Source of the DNA: Acidobacteriota bacterium
GTDB taxonomy: Bacteria > Acidobacteriota > Terriglobia > UBA7540
Reading direction: 5' to 3'
Assembly: GCA_902812465.1 (NCBI GenBank)
Contig: CADDZE010000033.1
Location: 1 to 42,999, forward strand
DNA length: 42,999 nucleotides
Part shown: positions 34,654 to 42,455 of the stretch, in pieces
How positions within the stretch are numbered: the stretch's first letter is position 1
How the letters are laid out: each line of letters opens with the position of its first letter
Position numbers and translations under genes: made by a program
Notes under the pieces: model-generated
The model's input: the letters and a program-made list of their open reading frames with translations, nothing else
Told to the model about the DNA's origin: nothing
Databases searched by the model: none

Positions 34654-36657
34654 TCAGGCGTGAGCGGTGGCGGCCAGCTCCGAATGCCACGCGTACACCG
34701 CGCCGGTACGCACACCGATCTCGAGGTCACCTTGCTTCTGGCCGGTCTCGCGGTCCGCAATCTCGACCATCCACACCGGCTCGCCGTGGGCGTCGCTGTC
34801 GGCCATTTCGATATGCACGGGCCGCGAGGCATCGCCTAAGTGGGTGCGAATATAGTGGTAGGCGGTCTCACGCGCGTCCTCGCGGGTCAGGTCGAGGGAC
34901 TTGGGCTGACCCGCCATGATGCGCTTCACTTCTTCAGCAATGAGGCGCGGCTCAAAGGGTTCGCCGTCGTACTTCAAAATGGTGTCGTGCACGCTGATGC
35001 CGGTTTCCGCGCGCAGGAATCGCGCAAACTGCGCCGTGTAGTTGCCCTCGACGTCGATGATCATCTTCGACTCTGCCAGCATCGATTTCACCGCCTGTGC
35101 AGGGAACGGATGCAGATACTTGATGTGAAGCTGGTTGGCTCGGATACCCTCTGAGGCCAGCAAGGCCCGCGCCTCGCGAACCACGCCCCGCGACGATCCC
35201 CAGCCGATCAGCGTGACCGCCGCATCCACCGGCCCTTCGAGCTCCGGAGCCTTCAGCTCGCGCGCCACCGCCTCCATCTTCTTCATCCGCCGTTCCATGA
35301 TCTTGCGGCGAACCGGGGGGCTGGTGAACATATCGCTGACCAGAATGCCATATTCGTCGTGCTCGTCGGTTGCGGCCACGTACTCGGCGTTCTCGGTGCC
35401 GGGAAGAGCGCGCGGCGAAACGCCAGAGAACGTGTGAGCAAAGCGCTTATAGGGGCCTTTGGCGCGGGGCCATTCCGTTACCAGCTCGCCCCGCTCGATG
35501 GGCACGTCGTAGCGCACGGCCTCCGGCTCGATCGTTTCCGGGTGCTCGGAAAGCAGCAAGTCGGAAATGATCAGCACAGGAAGCTGGAACTTCTCCGCCA
35601 AGTTGAAGGCTTCCACCACCGTCCAAAAGCAGTCCTCGGTGTGTGTCGGGGCGATGATGACGCGCGGGAAGTCGCCTTGTGAAGCGCCAAACACCTGGTT
35701 CAGGTCACCCTGTTCGGTCTTGGTGGGAATGCCGGTCGACGGCCCGCCGCGTTGCACCTCAATGACCACCACCGGGGCCTCAATCATCCCGGCCATGCCG
35801 ATCGCCTCGGTCATCAGCGCGAAGCCGCCGCCGGAGGTTCCACACAGGGCGCGCACTCCAGCGTGGCCAGCGCCGATGGCCATGTTAACCACCGCCAGCT
35901 CGTCCTCGCACTGCTTCACTACCACACCGCATTTCTCACCGTGGCTGGCCATCCAGTGTAGGATGGAGGACGCCGGCGTCATGGGATAGGCGGAATAGAA
36001 CTTGCACCCCGCCGTGACAGCACCCAGCGCGAACATCTCGTTACCGGTCACAAACGGGCGCCGGACGCGGCTGAAATTCCAAACGTGCTGCACGAGGGGC
36101 ACGAAGTGCTCGCGCGCATAGTCGAACCCCGCCCGGAGAATCTGTACATTCTGGTCGATCACCGCCTGGCCTTTGTGCTTGAAGGTGTCGGCGAGCACAC
36201 CAGCAGTCGATTCGAAATCGAATTGAGCGAGAAACAGCGTGGCGCCCAGGGCCACGGTGTTCTGCATGATGGGAAGGAGCTTGCCGAATGGTTTGGTGAT
36301 TTCGTTTACTGGCAGCGGCAATCCCACAACACCATCGCGGAGCAGCGACGTTTCGCAGGTGAAGCGGTCGGAGTTGTAGAGCACGGCGCCGCCAGTTTCG
36401 ACCTGTCGGGCGTGGCGCTCGACGGCATCCTGGTTGAGCGCCACGAGCAGGTTAAGGTGGTCGCCGTGGGAATAGACTTTATGTTCGGCGATGCGCACCC
36501 GCAGCCAGATGTGTCCGCCGCGGATAATGGATTGATAGCTGTTGTAGGCGCAGACGTAAAGACCCAACCGGCTGACGCCTTTGGCGAGGGTGTCGCCAGT
36601 TTTGTCCAACCCGTCGCCGGCGGCCCCGCCGATGCCAATGGTGAACTCGCGCTCCAT
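34654..36657 (-). CDS. korA: 2-oxoacid:ferredoxin oxidoreductase, fused gamma-alpha subunit
   Basis: Partner of korB. Residues 1 to about 190 form the gamma (acceptor-oxidoreductase) domain, starting FTIGIGGAAGDGLDKTGDTL; the alpha pyrimidine-binding domain follows (GNEMFALGAVTAGCKFYSAYPMTP, split by position) with the GTSGGGFALMTEAIGMAG loop, and a C-terminal transketolase-like domain ends the protein. This gamma-alpha fusion is the form seen in mycobacterial-type KorA. GGGAGG supports the ATG at 36657, giving 667 residues. Substrate is most likely 2-oxoglutarate, but the sequence alone does not prove it. Confidence 0.95.
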   Translation of the reverse strand: MEREFTIGIGGAAGDGLDKTGDTLAKGVSRLGLYVCAYNSYQSIIRGGHIWLRVRIAEHKVYSHGDHLNLLVALNQDAVERHARQVETGGAVLYNSDRFTCETSLLRDGVVGLPLPVNEITKPFGKLLPIMQNTVALGATLFLAQFDFESTAGVLADTFKHKGQAVIDQNVQILRAGFDYAREHFVPLVQHVWNFSRVRRPFVTGNEMFALGAVTAGCKFYSAYPMTPASSILHWMASHGEKCGVVVKQCEDELAVVNMAIGAGHAGVRALCGTSGGGFALMTEAIGMAGMIEAPVVVIEVQRGGPSTGIPTKTEQGDLNQVFGASQGDFPRVIIAPTHTEDCFWTVVEAFNLAEKFQLPVLIISDLLLSEHPETIEPEAVRYDVPIERGELVTEWPRAKGPYKRFAHTFSGVSPRALPGTENAEYVAATDEHDEYGILVSDMFTSPPVRRKIMERRMKKMEAVARELKAPELEGPVDAAVTLIGWGSSRGVVREARALLASEGIRANQLHIKYLHPFPAQAVKSMLAESKMIIDVEGNYTAQFARFLRAETGISVHDTILKYDGEPFEPRLIAEEVKRIMAGQPKSLDLTREDARETAYHYIRTHLGDASRPVHIEMADSDAHGEPVWMVEIADRETGQKQGDLEIGVRTGAVYAWHSELAATAHA

Positions 36658-36967
36658 AGGCAAACCTCCCGACCGGTTGGCAGAAGATCGGACGCGACCT
36701 CCGCGCCAGCCGCTATTCATTTATTACCCTCAGAACCGAGCCTCTCTTGCCGGTTGGACTAGGAGCCGCGGAGGCCGCCTGCACGTCGCAGCAAGGCCCT
36801 CGCCTTATTCCCGTCTCACCACCTCGGCCTGAAAGTAAGCGCAGTTTAGCGCTTTTGCGTGTGGCAAGCAATGCCCAGTCGGGAGACTAGCGGGACGGGT
36901 CAGAATCTCGGGGCCAGTCGCAGGGTCGCGCACGTCCGAACCTGAGCAGAGCCCAGAAGAGTCCTGG
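36658..36967. other. Intergenic region between the flavoprotein gene and korA
   Basis: A 310-nt gap inside a same-strand leftward set. It holds the korA ribosome site and a hairpin at 36837-36854. The korAB promoter probably lies between that hairpin and 36657, but I cannot define it. No ORF of note. Confidence 0.45.
36837..36854 (-). terminator. Hairpin downstream of the flavoprotein reductase gene
   Basis: AAGCGC pairs with GCGCTT across a 6-nt loop. On the leftward strand it is followed by ACTTTC, and on the rightward strand the T-run continues (TTTTG). It lies about 115 nt past the flavoprotein stop, so it may end that transcript before korAB. Confidence 0.4.
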
Positions 36968-37747
36968 CTACAAAGTCTGCTTGGCGGGGCTGACAGCCTT
37001 TCTGGGTATCCAGTAGACCTCCTCCCGCACGGATTCTTTGGGGAAGCCACGCCGCTTCAGGATGCCCTTAGCCGCCTCGATCATTTGCGGATGGCCGCAC
37101 AGGTAGGCGGTGGTAGAGGGTGGGTCGAGCCCGAGCCGATCCGTGTATTTGCGCAGTACGTCCTCCACCCGGCCTACCTCCCCTCGCCACGCCGGATCCT
37201 CCCAAGGCCGGCTGACAGTGGGAATGTAATGGAACCAGCCCGATCCTTGCGCTAAGCTCTCCAGTTCCTCGCGGTAGGCAAACTCCCAGGAACGGCTGGC
37301 GCCGTGCAGAAGTACGATTCGAAGGTTTGCCGGGCTGCCCGAGGCGGCCAGCGTCCGCACCATGCTGACGTAGGGGGCGACACCCGTCACGGTCGCTACC
37401 AGGAGGTGCTGTGTATGCCCGCTGCGCGTGTCCAGAGTGAACAGGCCCTTGGCCTGCCGGCGCATCCACAGGGCTTCTCCCGGCCGCAACCGATAAAGCC
37501 GCGGGGTAAGCTCGCCGCCCGGGACCAATTCAAAGAAGAACTCCAGCTCGTCCTCAAGGGGGCTGGAGCATATCGAGTAAGCGCGCTCGATCATTCTTCC
37601 GTTGTGCTCGACACCCAGGGTGGCGTACTGGCCAGGCTTGAAAGCCAGCCTAGTTTCCGGCCGCAGACGGACCACCCATAAATCGGGGCCGACGTCGTTT
37701 CGGGATACAATCTCGGCCCGCTGAAATTTCCGCGTATCGGGAGCCAC
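36968..37747 (-). CDS. Ferredoxin-NADP reductase-like flavoprotein
   Basis: FAD/NADP oxidoreductase of the ferredoxin reductase fold. The flavin motif RAYSICSSP lies at about residues 54-62, and the pyridine-nucleotide side shows TVTGVAPYVSMVRTL and YLCGHPQMIEAAK. The 259 residues match the short bacterial Fpr type and there is no Fe-S domain. The GTG start has a GAGGCG site. It lies upstream of korAB in the same direction, so it may exchange electrons between reduced ferredoxin from KorAB and NADPH. That link is inferred from position. Confidence 0.9.
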   Translation of the reverse strand: MAPDTRKFQRAEIVSRNDVGPDLWVVRLRPETRLAFKPGQYATLGVEHNGRMIERAYSICSSPLEDELEFFFELVPGGELTPRLYRLRPGEALWMRRQAKGLFTLDTRSGHTQHLLVATVTGVAPYVSMVRTLAASGSPANLRIVLLHGASRSWEFAYREELESLAQGSGWFHYIPTVSRPWEDPAWRGEVGRVEDVLRKYTDRLGLDPPSTTAYLCGHPQMIEAAKGILKRRGFPKESVREEVYWIPRKAVSPAKQTL

Positions 37748-38182
37748 GTTCGCCTCGGTTGTCTCTGCCGGTGCTCGCCCATACTCCGACGATTAGAGCT
37801 GCCGCGCAAGCCCTTTGCACGAGTGCTGGCTTAGCGCCGTCCGGTGCGGCCGGCGCGCTGGGGGCACGCGCCATTTTCCGATCCTTGTTTGGACACCGGC
37901 CTCGATTTTTCAATCACTTATCCGGTTCGTTTCGTCAAAATAGCATTTGCGGGGCAACGAGCTTCCTGCCGGGTCCGCCAAACGAAGCATACAGACCTTA
38001 CAAAGCAAACAGACTCGACAACGCATACAACCCCCTTGCCTGTATGACTCGCATTCATCTTGTTGCTGTCTCGCGTGACGGCTGGGGCTTCTCAAAGAGT
38101 AGGCAAAGAATCCGCGGGCCCAGGACGAAAACCTCCAGCCAAAACCATCGATCGGGGCTATAATCGGTGGCCCTAGGAGGGC
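37748..38182. other. Intergenic region before the selenoprotein pair
   Basis: 435 nt between divergent genes. It holds the promoter of the first peroxiredoxin-like gene near its right end. An A-rich stretch (about 37979-38030) has short repeats of CATACA and CAAAC type. A 134-codon open frame at 37759-38163 lacks a ribosome site and looks like noise. Confidence 0.45.
38159..38164 (+). promoter_or_regulatory. -10 element of the first peroxiredoxin-like gene
   Basis: A perfect TATAAT lies 19 nt before the ATG at 38183; AGGAGG at 38175-38180 is the ribosome site, though only two bases from the ATG. No good -35 was seen. The predicted leader is about a dozen bases. Confidence 0.42.
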
Positions 38183-38722
38183 ATGATAACCCGAACGGCT
38201 CTCCTGACCGGAGGTGTGGTGCTGGCGATTCCAGTATGGGCGCTGGTAGTCGTAGGGACCAAGGCGCGGCACGCCCTTAAACCGGGCGATCCAGCTCCCG
38301 ACTTCGCGCTACCAGACCAGAACGGGAACCTGGTACGGCTGAGCTATTTTCGAGGCAAGCGCGGCGTAGTGCTGGCTTTTTACGTCCGAGCCTTTACACC
38401 CACCTGAAGGCGCGAGCTCATGGCGTATCAGGCTGATCTCGCCAAGTTCGAACAAGCTGGATGGCAGGTAATCGGCATCAGCACGGACAACCCGGCGCGC
38501 AACAAGGCCTTCGCCGAAGCACTCGGCCTGAGGTTTCCCGTACTCAGCGACGCGCATAAGACCGTCACGCGAGCATACGGTATTTTGATCCCGGTTATGG
38601 GCCTGGCGAGACGGCGGACCTTCATCATTGACCAGCAGGGTGTGATCCGCCAGATCCATGAGGGCGGGGACGCGGCTGATCCGTCGCACGCCCTGCAGAC
38701 CTGCAGCACCAGCCAGCGGTAG
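38183..38722 (+). CDS. Membrane-anchored peroxiredoxin-like selenoprotein (TGA = Sec75)
   Basis: Thioredoxin-fold AhpC/TSA-type protein, 179 residues when the TGA at 38405-38407 is read as selenocysteine. An N-terminal hydrophobic segment (about residues 5-25) is followed by [15 protein letters not shown], the peroxiredoxin opening. The TGA falls in AFTPT-Sec-RREL, exactly where the peroxidatic Cys of PxxxTxxC sits; the Thr three before it is kept and the Pro is Val. The frame then continues with YQADLAKFEQ, GISTDNPA, FPVLSD and RRTFIIDQQGVIRQI, all standard Prx elements, to a TAG. A hairpin suited to SelB follows the TGA. A Cys at 174 may be the resolving residue. The alternative is a nonsense mutation, made unlikely by the second copy. 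Confidence 0.85.
38422..38443 (+). promoter_or_regulatory. Putative bacterial SECIS hairpin, first selenoprotein gene
   Basis: Lower stem GGCG/CGCC, a small internal loop (T opposite CT), upper stem ATCA/TGAT and apical loop GGC. If the top A-T pair opens, the loop is AGGCT, close to the AGGUCU loop of the E. coli fdhF element. The stem begins 14 nt and the loop 23 nt after the TGA, inside the range known for bacterial SECIS elements. Confidence 0.7.
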
Positions 38723-38812
38723 GCAACAGTCAGCGCGAAATGCAGCGGTGACCAGGACGCTGTGCGGTTGTCCCCTGAAAATTGCGAATCCCATTACCTT
38801 GGAGGTGAGTAT

Positions 38813-39364
38813 ATGCCGAGGAAAGCCCGAGTGGCTGTCCCATTCTTCGCCTTGATGCTTGCCGCGGCGATCTCCGCGACGGCCGAAACCCTTAAGGTGG
38901 GTGATCGCGCACCTGACTTCGCGTTGCCGGACCAGAACGGCAAGACGGTGAAGCTGAGCGACTTCCTGGGCAAGAAGAACGTGGTGTTGGCCTTCTACGT
39001 CCTTGCTTTCACTGCCGGCTGAACCAAGGAGCTTCAGGCGTATCAGGCTGATATCGCCAAGTTTGAACAGACCGGAACTCAGGTGCTGGGCATCAGTGTG
39101 GACAGCGCACCGGCCAACAAGGTCTTCGCACAGCAAATCGGCGTCACCTTCCCCCTGCTGAGCGATTTCGAGCGCAAGGTTTCGCAGAAATATGGCGTGC
39201 TCAACCCCAAGTATCCTGTGGCCAACCGCACCACCTTCGTCATCGACAAAGAGGGGATCATCCGGCACATCGACAAAGACAAAGAAGCCATTGATCCCAG
39301 CGGTGCCCATAACGCCTGCAGCCGTCTCGAGCATGAGAAGGCTGCTGAGGCGGGAAAGCAGTAG
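38813..39364 (+). CDS. Exported peroxiredoxin-like selenoprotein (TGA = Sec70)
   Basis: Second tandem copy, 183 residues when the TGA at 39020-39022 is read as selenocysteine. A signal peptide (basic start, Leu/Ala core, likely cut after SATA) is followed by [18 protein letters not shown]. The TGA lies in AFTAG-Sec-TKEL, again at the peroxidatic position. The frame continues with [32 protein letters not shown] and [16 protein letters not shown] Cys at 169 lies 99 residues after Sec, the same spacing as in the first copy. GGAGGTGAG gives a very strong start. There is no ATG after the TGA that could restart translation. The product probably reduces peroxides or thiols outside the cytoplasm; partner unknown. 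Confidence 0.87.
39037..39058 (+). promoter_or_regulatory. Putative bacterial SECIS hairpin, second selenoprotein gene
   Basis: The same GGCG-T-ATCA-GGC-TGAT-CGCC architecture as in the first gene, at the same distance from the TGA (14 nt to the stem, 23 nt to the loop). Here T41 of the local stem can also pair with A53, leaving a single bulged T. The flanking codons differ more between the copies than the hairpin does. Confidence 0.7.
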
Positions 39365-39873
39365 CAGCAGACAATCAGGAGGGCTCGACAAGTGCCTCGG
39401 CCCCAGGCCCCGTCGCTAGGACTTGCCCTTTCTCTCGGTGTCCCGCTTCTCCGGCAGCCCAAGCCACCCAGGTGCTGGGTCAGCCATGGCCGGCCGGTCA
39501 CGATGAGGTTCGCTCGCGCCGGCGTGCTCCCTGACTCGCCAGGGGTTGCTCCAGGCCTGACGGTTCTGCACGCACAAGTTTAAAATTCCGGCGGAGCTTC
39601 TGGGCGAACATGGCAGTTTGCCCTGCCCTCTGTCCGCAAGCGGGTCCAGGCGAGCAACCGTCCACGGGCTATCCAACTGGTTAACGCATCCTTGAAACAC
39701 CTTCACCGCTGCCGTATGATGCTCCTTCGGCATCGCGCGCCCCATCACGCTCGCACGTAACGGTGGCCAGAGAGCGCGATGGCTGGGGTAACATTTCGCT
39801 CCCAGGCCACAACCGGTGGCGTGACGAGCAGGGCAGAAAACACGCCGAAAACCCCGGCTTCACCAGGTCTTCG
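39365..39873. other. Intergenic region between the selenoprotein genes and sthA
   Basis: 509 nt. The right part holds a good promoter (39692-39720). A 63-codon GTG frame at 39392-39583 follows AGGAGG but has low complexity and no recognisable domain; I leave it uncalled. No structured RNA recognised. Confidence 0.45.
39692..39720 (+). promoter_or_regulatory. Sigma-70-type promoter upstream of sthA
   Basis: TTGAAA and TATGAT hexamers are separated by exactly 17 nt, the best -35/-10 pair in the window. Transcription would start near 39727, giving sthA a leader of about 147 nt. Confidence 0.6.
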
Positions 39874-41262
39874 ATGCAAAGCTACGACCTACTCGTCATC
39901 GGCTCCGGCCCCGCTGGCCATCGGGCCGCGATTCAGGGAGCCAAGTGTGGCAAGCAGGTGGCGGTGGTTGAAATGCGCGAGGTGGTGGGCGGCACCTGCA
40001 TCAACACCGGAACCATTCCGAGCAAGACGATGCGCGAAGCGGTGCTGCACCTCTCCGGCTTCAATTACCAGAATATTTACGGCATCAACTACCGCGTGAA
40101 GGAGAAGATCACCATGGCGGATCTGGCCTTCCGCGTCCAGCACGTGATCAAGACGGAGATTGACGTCACCCAGGCGCAACTCTCGCGCAACGGCATCGAG
40201 CTGCTAACCGGCACCGCCAGCTTCGTCGACCCCCACACCATTCGCGTCCAGAGCTCCCGCGGGTCGGCGGAGTACCACGCCGATTTCATCATCATTGCTA
40301 CGGGTACCAAGCCTGCCGTCTCGCCCAAGGTACCGCTCAATGGGCGCACCATCATCAACAGCGACCAGATCCTGCAGATGCCCGAGATTCCCAAGACGAT
40401 GATCGTGGTGGGCGGTGGCGTGATCGGCGTCGAATATACCTGCATGTTTGCCACCCTGGGCGTCCGAGTGATTCTGGTGGAGCGGCGGCCGCGCCTGCTG
40501 GAGTTTGCCGACGCTGAGATAGTCGAGGCCCTGTCCTATCACCTGCGGGACAGCCGCGTAACCATGCGCCTGAACGAGGAAGTCAGCAGCGTGGAAGAAA
40601 CTCCGGACGGCAGGGTAGTGGCCAACCTCGAGAGCAAGAAGAAGATTCCCGGTGACGCCCTACTCTACGCCGTCGGCCGCCAGGGCCACGTGGATGAGCT
40701 GAACCTGCCCGCCGCCGGCATCGAAGCGGATAGCCGCGGGCGCATTAAGGTCGACTCCTGCTATCGCACCCAAGTTCCTCACATTTACGCGGTAGGCGAC
40801 GTGATCGGCTTTCCCAGCCTCGCTTCCGTTTCCATGGAGCAGGGCCGCATCGCCGCCGCCCACGCCTTCGGCCGCACCGTCAACTCGAATCCTGCCAACT
40901 ACCCGTATGGCATCTACACCATCCCAGAGATTTCCTTCATTGGCAAGACGGAAGAGCAGTTGACGGAGGAAGATGTACCCTATGAGGTGGGCATTGCGTA
41001 CTACCGCGAGATCGCCCGGGGCCAGATCCGCGGCGACACCACGGGGCGGCTGAAACTGATCTTCCACCGCGAGACCAAGGAGCTGCTGGGCGTCCACATT
41101 ATCGGCGAGGGCGCGTCGGAGCTGCTGCACATTGGCCAGGCGGTGCTGATTCTGAAAGGGACCGTCGAGTATTTCGTCGATTGCGTCTTCAACTATCCCA
41201 CGCTGGCCGAATGCTACAAGGCGGCGGCGTTTAACGGGCTGAATAAGCTGGCGCGACTTTAG
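39874..41262 (+). CDS. sthA: Soluble pyridine nucleotide transhydrogenase
   Basis: FAD enzyme that moves hydride between NADPH and NAD to balance the two pools; cytoplasmic. The 462 residues show the FAD motif GSGPAGHRAA, the GGTCINTGTIPSKT segment and the NAD motif VGGGVIGVEY. Only the first Cys of the disulfide-reductase pair is kept, the second being Thr, as expected of transhydrogenase rather than lipoamide dehydrogenase or mercuric reductase. The C-terminal dimerisation domain (EGASELLHIGQAVL, YPTLAECYK) is intact. The ATG at 39874 is preferred; an upstream in-frame ATG/GTG region to 39763 adds 37 basic residues without family match. Confidence 0.94.
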   Translation: MQSYDLLVIGSGPAGHRAAIQGAKCGKQVAVVEMREVVGGTCINTGTIPSKTMREAVLHLSGFNYQNIYGINYRVKEKITMADLAFRVQHVIKTEIDVTQAQLSRNGIELLTGTASFVDPHTIRVQSSRGSAEYHADFIIIATGTKPAVSPKVPLNGRTIINSDQILQMPEIPKTMIVVGGGVIGVEYTCMFATLGVRVILVERRPRLLEFADAEIVEALSYHLRDSRVTMRLNEEVSSVEETPDGRVVANLESKKKIPGDALLYAVGRQGHVDELNLPAAGIEADSRGRIKVDSCYRTQVPHIYAVGDVIGFPSLASVSMEQGRIAAAHAFGRTVNSNPANYPYGIYTIPEISFIGKTEEQLTEEDVPYEVGIAYYREIARGQIRGDTTGRLKLIFHRETKELLGVHIIGEGASELLHIGQAVLILKGTVEYFVDCVFNYPTLAECYKAAAFNGLNKLARL

Positions 41263-41410
41263 AAGCAGTGGTCCGCGAGAGACAGAGGAAGCGCAAGGCG
41301 TGAGTCGCCAGCGGCGGACGGAGCTGCGCTGCCTGGCTGACGATTCGCGGTTTCCAACGCCGGTTTTGGCTGGCCCCTTGTCCCTCGCCCCCGGCCACGA
41401 GGAGTTGAAA

Positions 41411-42313
41411 ATGGCTCGAAGTATCGGCGTGATGGCTGCGGAACACGTTGCCGTGGGCGCCGTGGAGGACAACCGCCTGACTGGCCCCTTGTGCGTCTTT
41501 CCCAAGGAGCCGGACCGTAAGGCCGAAGTGCTGCATTCGATGCCCGCGCACGAGATTGCCTTCAGCATTGTCGAGACCATCGAGTCGGCCCGGCAAGGAG
41601 AGGCCGTGGACGCCATCGGCGTGGGCTTTCCTGGAATTATCCGGGATGGCATCGTCGAGGAATCGCCCAACCTGCAGCAGGTGAAGGGATTCGATTTGGC
41701 GGCGGCGCTGACCGCGGCGCTGCGCCAGCGCGGCGTGTCTGCGCCCGTCGTGGTGTTTAACGACGCGGACGTCACCGCCGCCGGTATCGCCGCCACTTCC
41801 GGGCGCCTGGACCGCCCGATTCGTGTGTGGACTCTGGGAAATGGTATCGGCTTCGGGCGCTATCCGTGGTCCGAAGGCGTTTGGGAAGGGGGCCACTGTG
41901 TGGTGACGCTCGATCCCAAGGAGCACTTCTGCGGGTGCGGCGGCAAGGGCCACCTGGAAGGCATTATGGGGCATCGCGCCATGCGCCTGCGCTTTCTGGA
42001 CATGGAACCGGAGGAGGTTTTCGCCAACGCCAAGGCGGGTGATCCGCGCTGCGAAGCGTTCGTCAAGATGTGGCATCGTGCTCTGGCTGCCGCTACCGCC
42101 AGCAGCATTCACATGAGCGGGCCCGGCGAATTCTTTGTCACCGGGCTCAATGCCCGCTTCATCGACCTGGGATTGCTGAACCGCTACCTGCACGAGATGG
42201 TCAAGATGACCCCGCTGCAAGGTAGTTATTTTGAAGTCGTCGCCACCAGTGACGATGTCGGGGTTATCGGCGCCGCGGTGAATGCGGAGCGCTTTGCCCG
42301 TGCCAGCGCCTGA
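41411..42313 (+). CDS. ROK-family protein (sugar kinase-like)
   Basis: A 300-residue ROK (repressor, ORF, kinase) protein without a DNA-binding domain, so more likely a sugar kinase than a repressor. It shows GVGFPGIIRDG, the FNDADVTAAGIA catalytic region with the base Asp in NDAD, and the zinc site HFCGCGGKGHLE. That site normally reads CxCGxxGCxE; here the third Cys is His. The glycine-rich TLGNGIGFG strand replaces the usual GTGIGGG, which may weaken ATP binding. GAGGAG supports the ATG at 41411. Substrate unknown. Confidence 0.86.
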   Translation: MARSIGVMAAEHVAVGAVEDNRLTGPLCVFPKEPDRKAEVLHSMPAHEIAFSIVETIESARQGEAVDAIGVGFPGIIRDGIVEESPNLQQVKGFDLAAALTAALRQRGVSAPVVVFNDADVTAAGIAATSGRLDRPIRVWTLGNGIGFGRYPWSEGVWEGGHCVVTLDPKEHFCGCGGKGHLEGIMGHRAMRLRFLDMEPEEVFANAKAGDPRCEAFVKMWHRALAAATASSIHMSGPGEFFVTGLNARFIDLGLLNRYLHEMVKMTPLQGSYFEVVATSDDVGVIGAAVNAERFARASA

Positions 42314-42455
42314 AGGCGAGTCCCCGCTTTTCACCCTGCGGGCGCACAGCTTCACCTGCTTCGCTGGCACCCCGGCGACCCGTGTGAGGCGCTGTGCAAG
42401 GCTCAGCCTTCGCACCCGGAAGGCCAGTCCTCCGGGCAAGGACGAGCAACCCAAG

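Noticed and set aside
37759-38163. 134-codon open frame upstream of the selenoprotein genes
   Set aside because: No ribosome site, odd composition and overlap with the likely promoter region.
38183-38407. Truncated peroxiredoxin pseudogenes or sequencing errors instead of selenoproteins
   Set aside because: Both tandem copies carry the TGA at the same catalytic position, keep an intact downstream half in the same frame and share a matching hairpin; decay would not do this twice.
39392-39583. Small GTG-started ORF after AGGAGG
   Set aside because: Proline-rich low-complexity product without a domain or signal; ribosome spacing is long. Not safely a gene.
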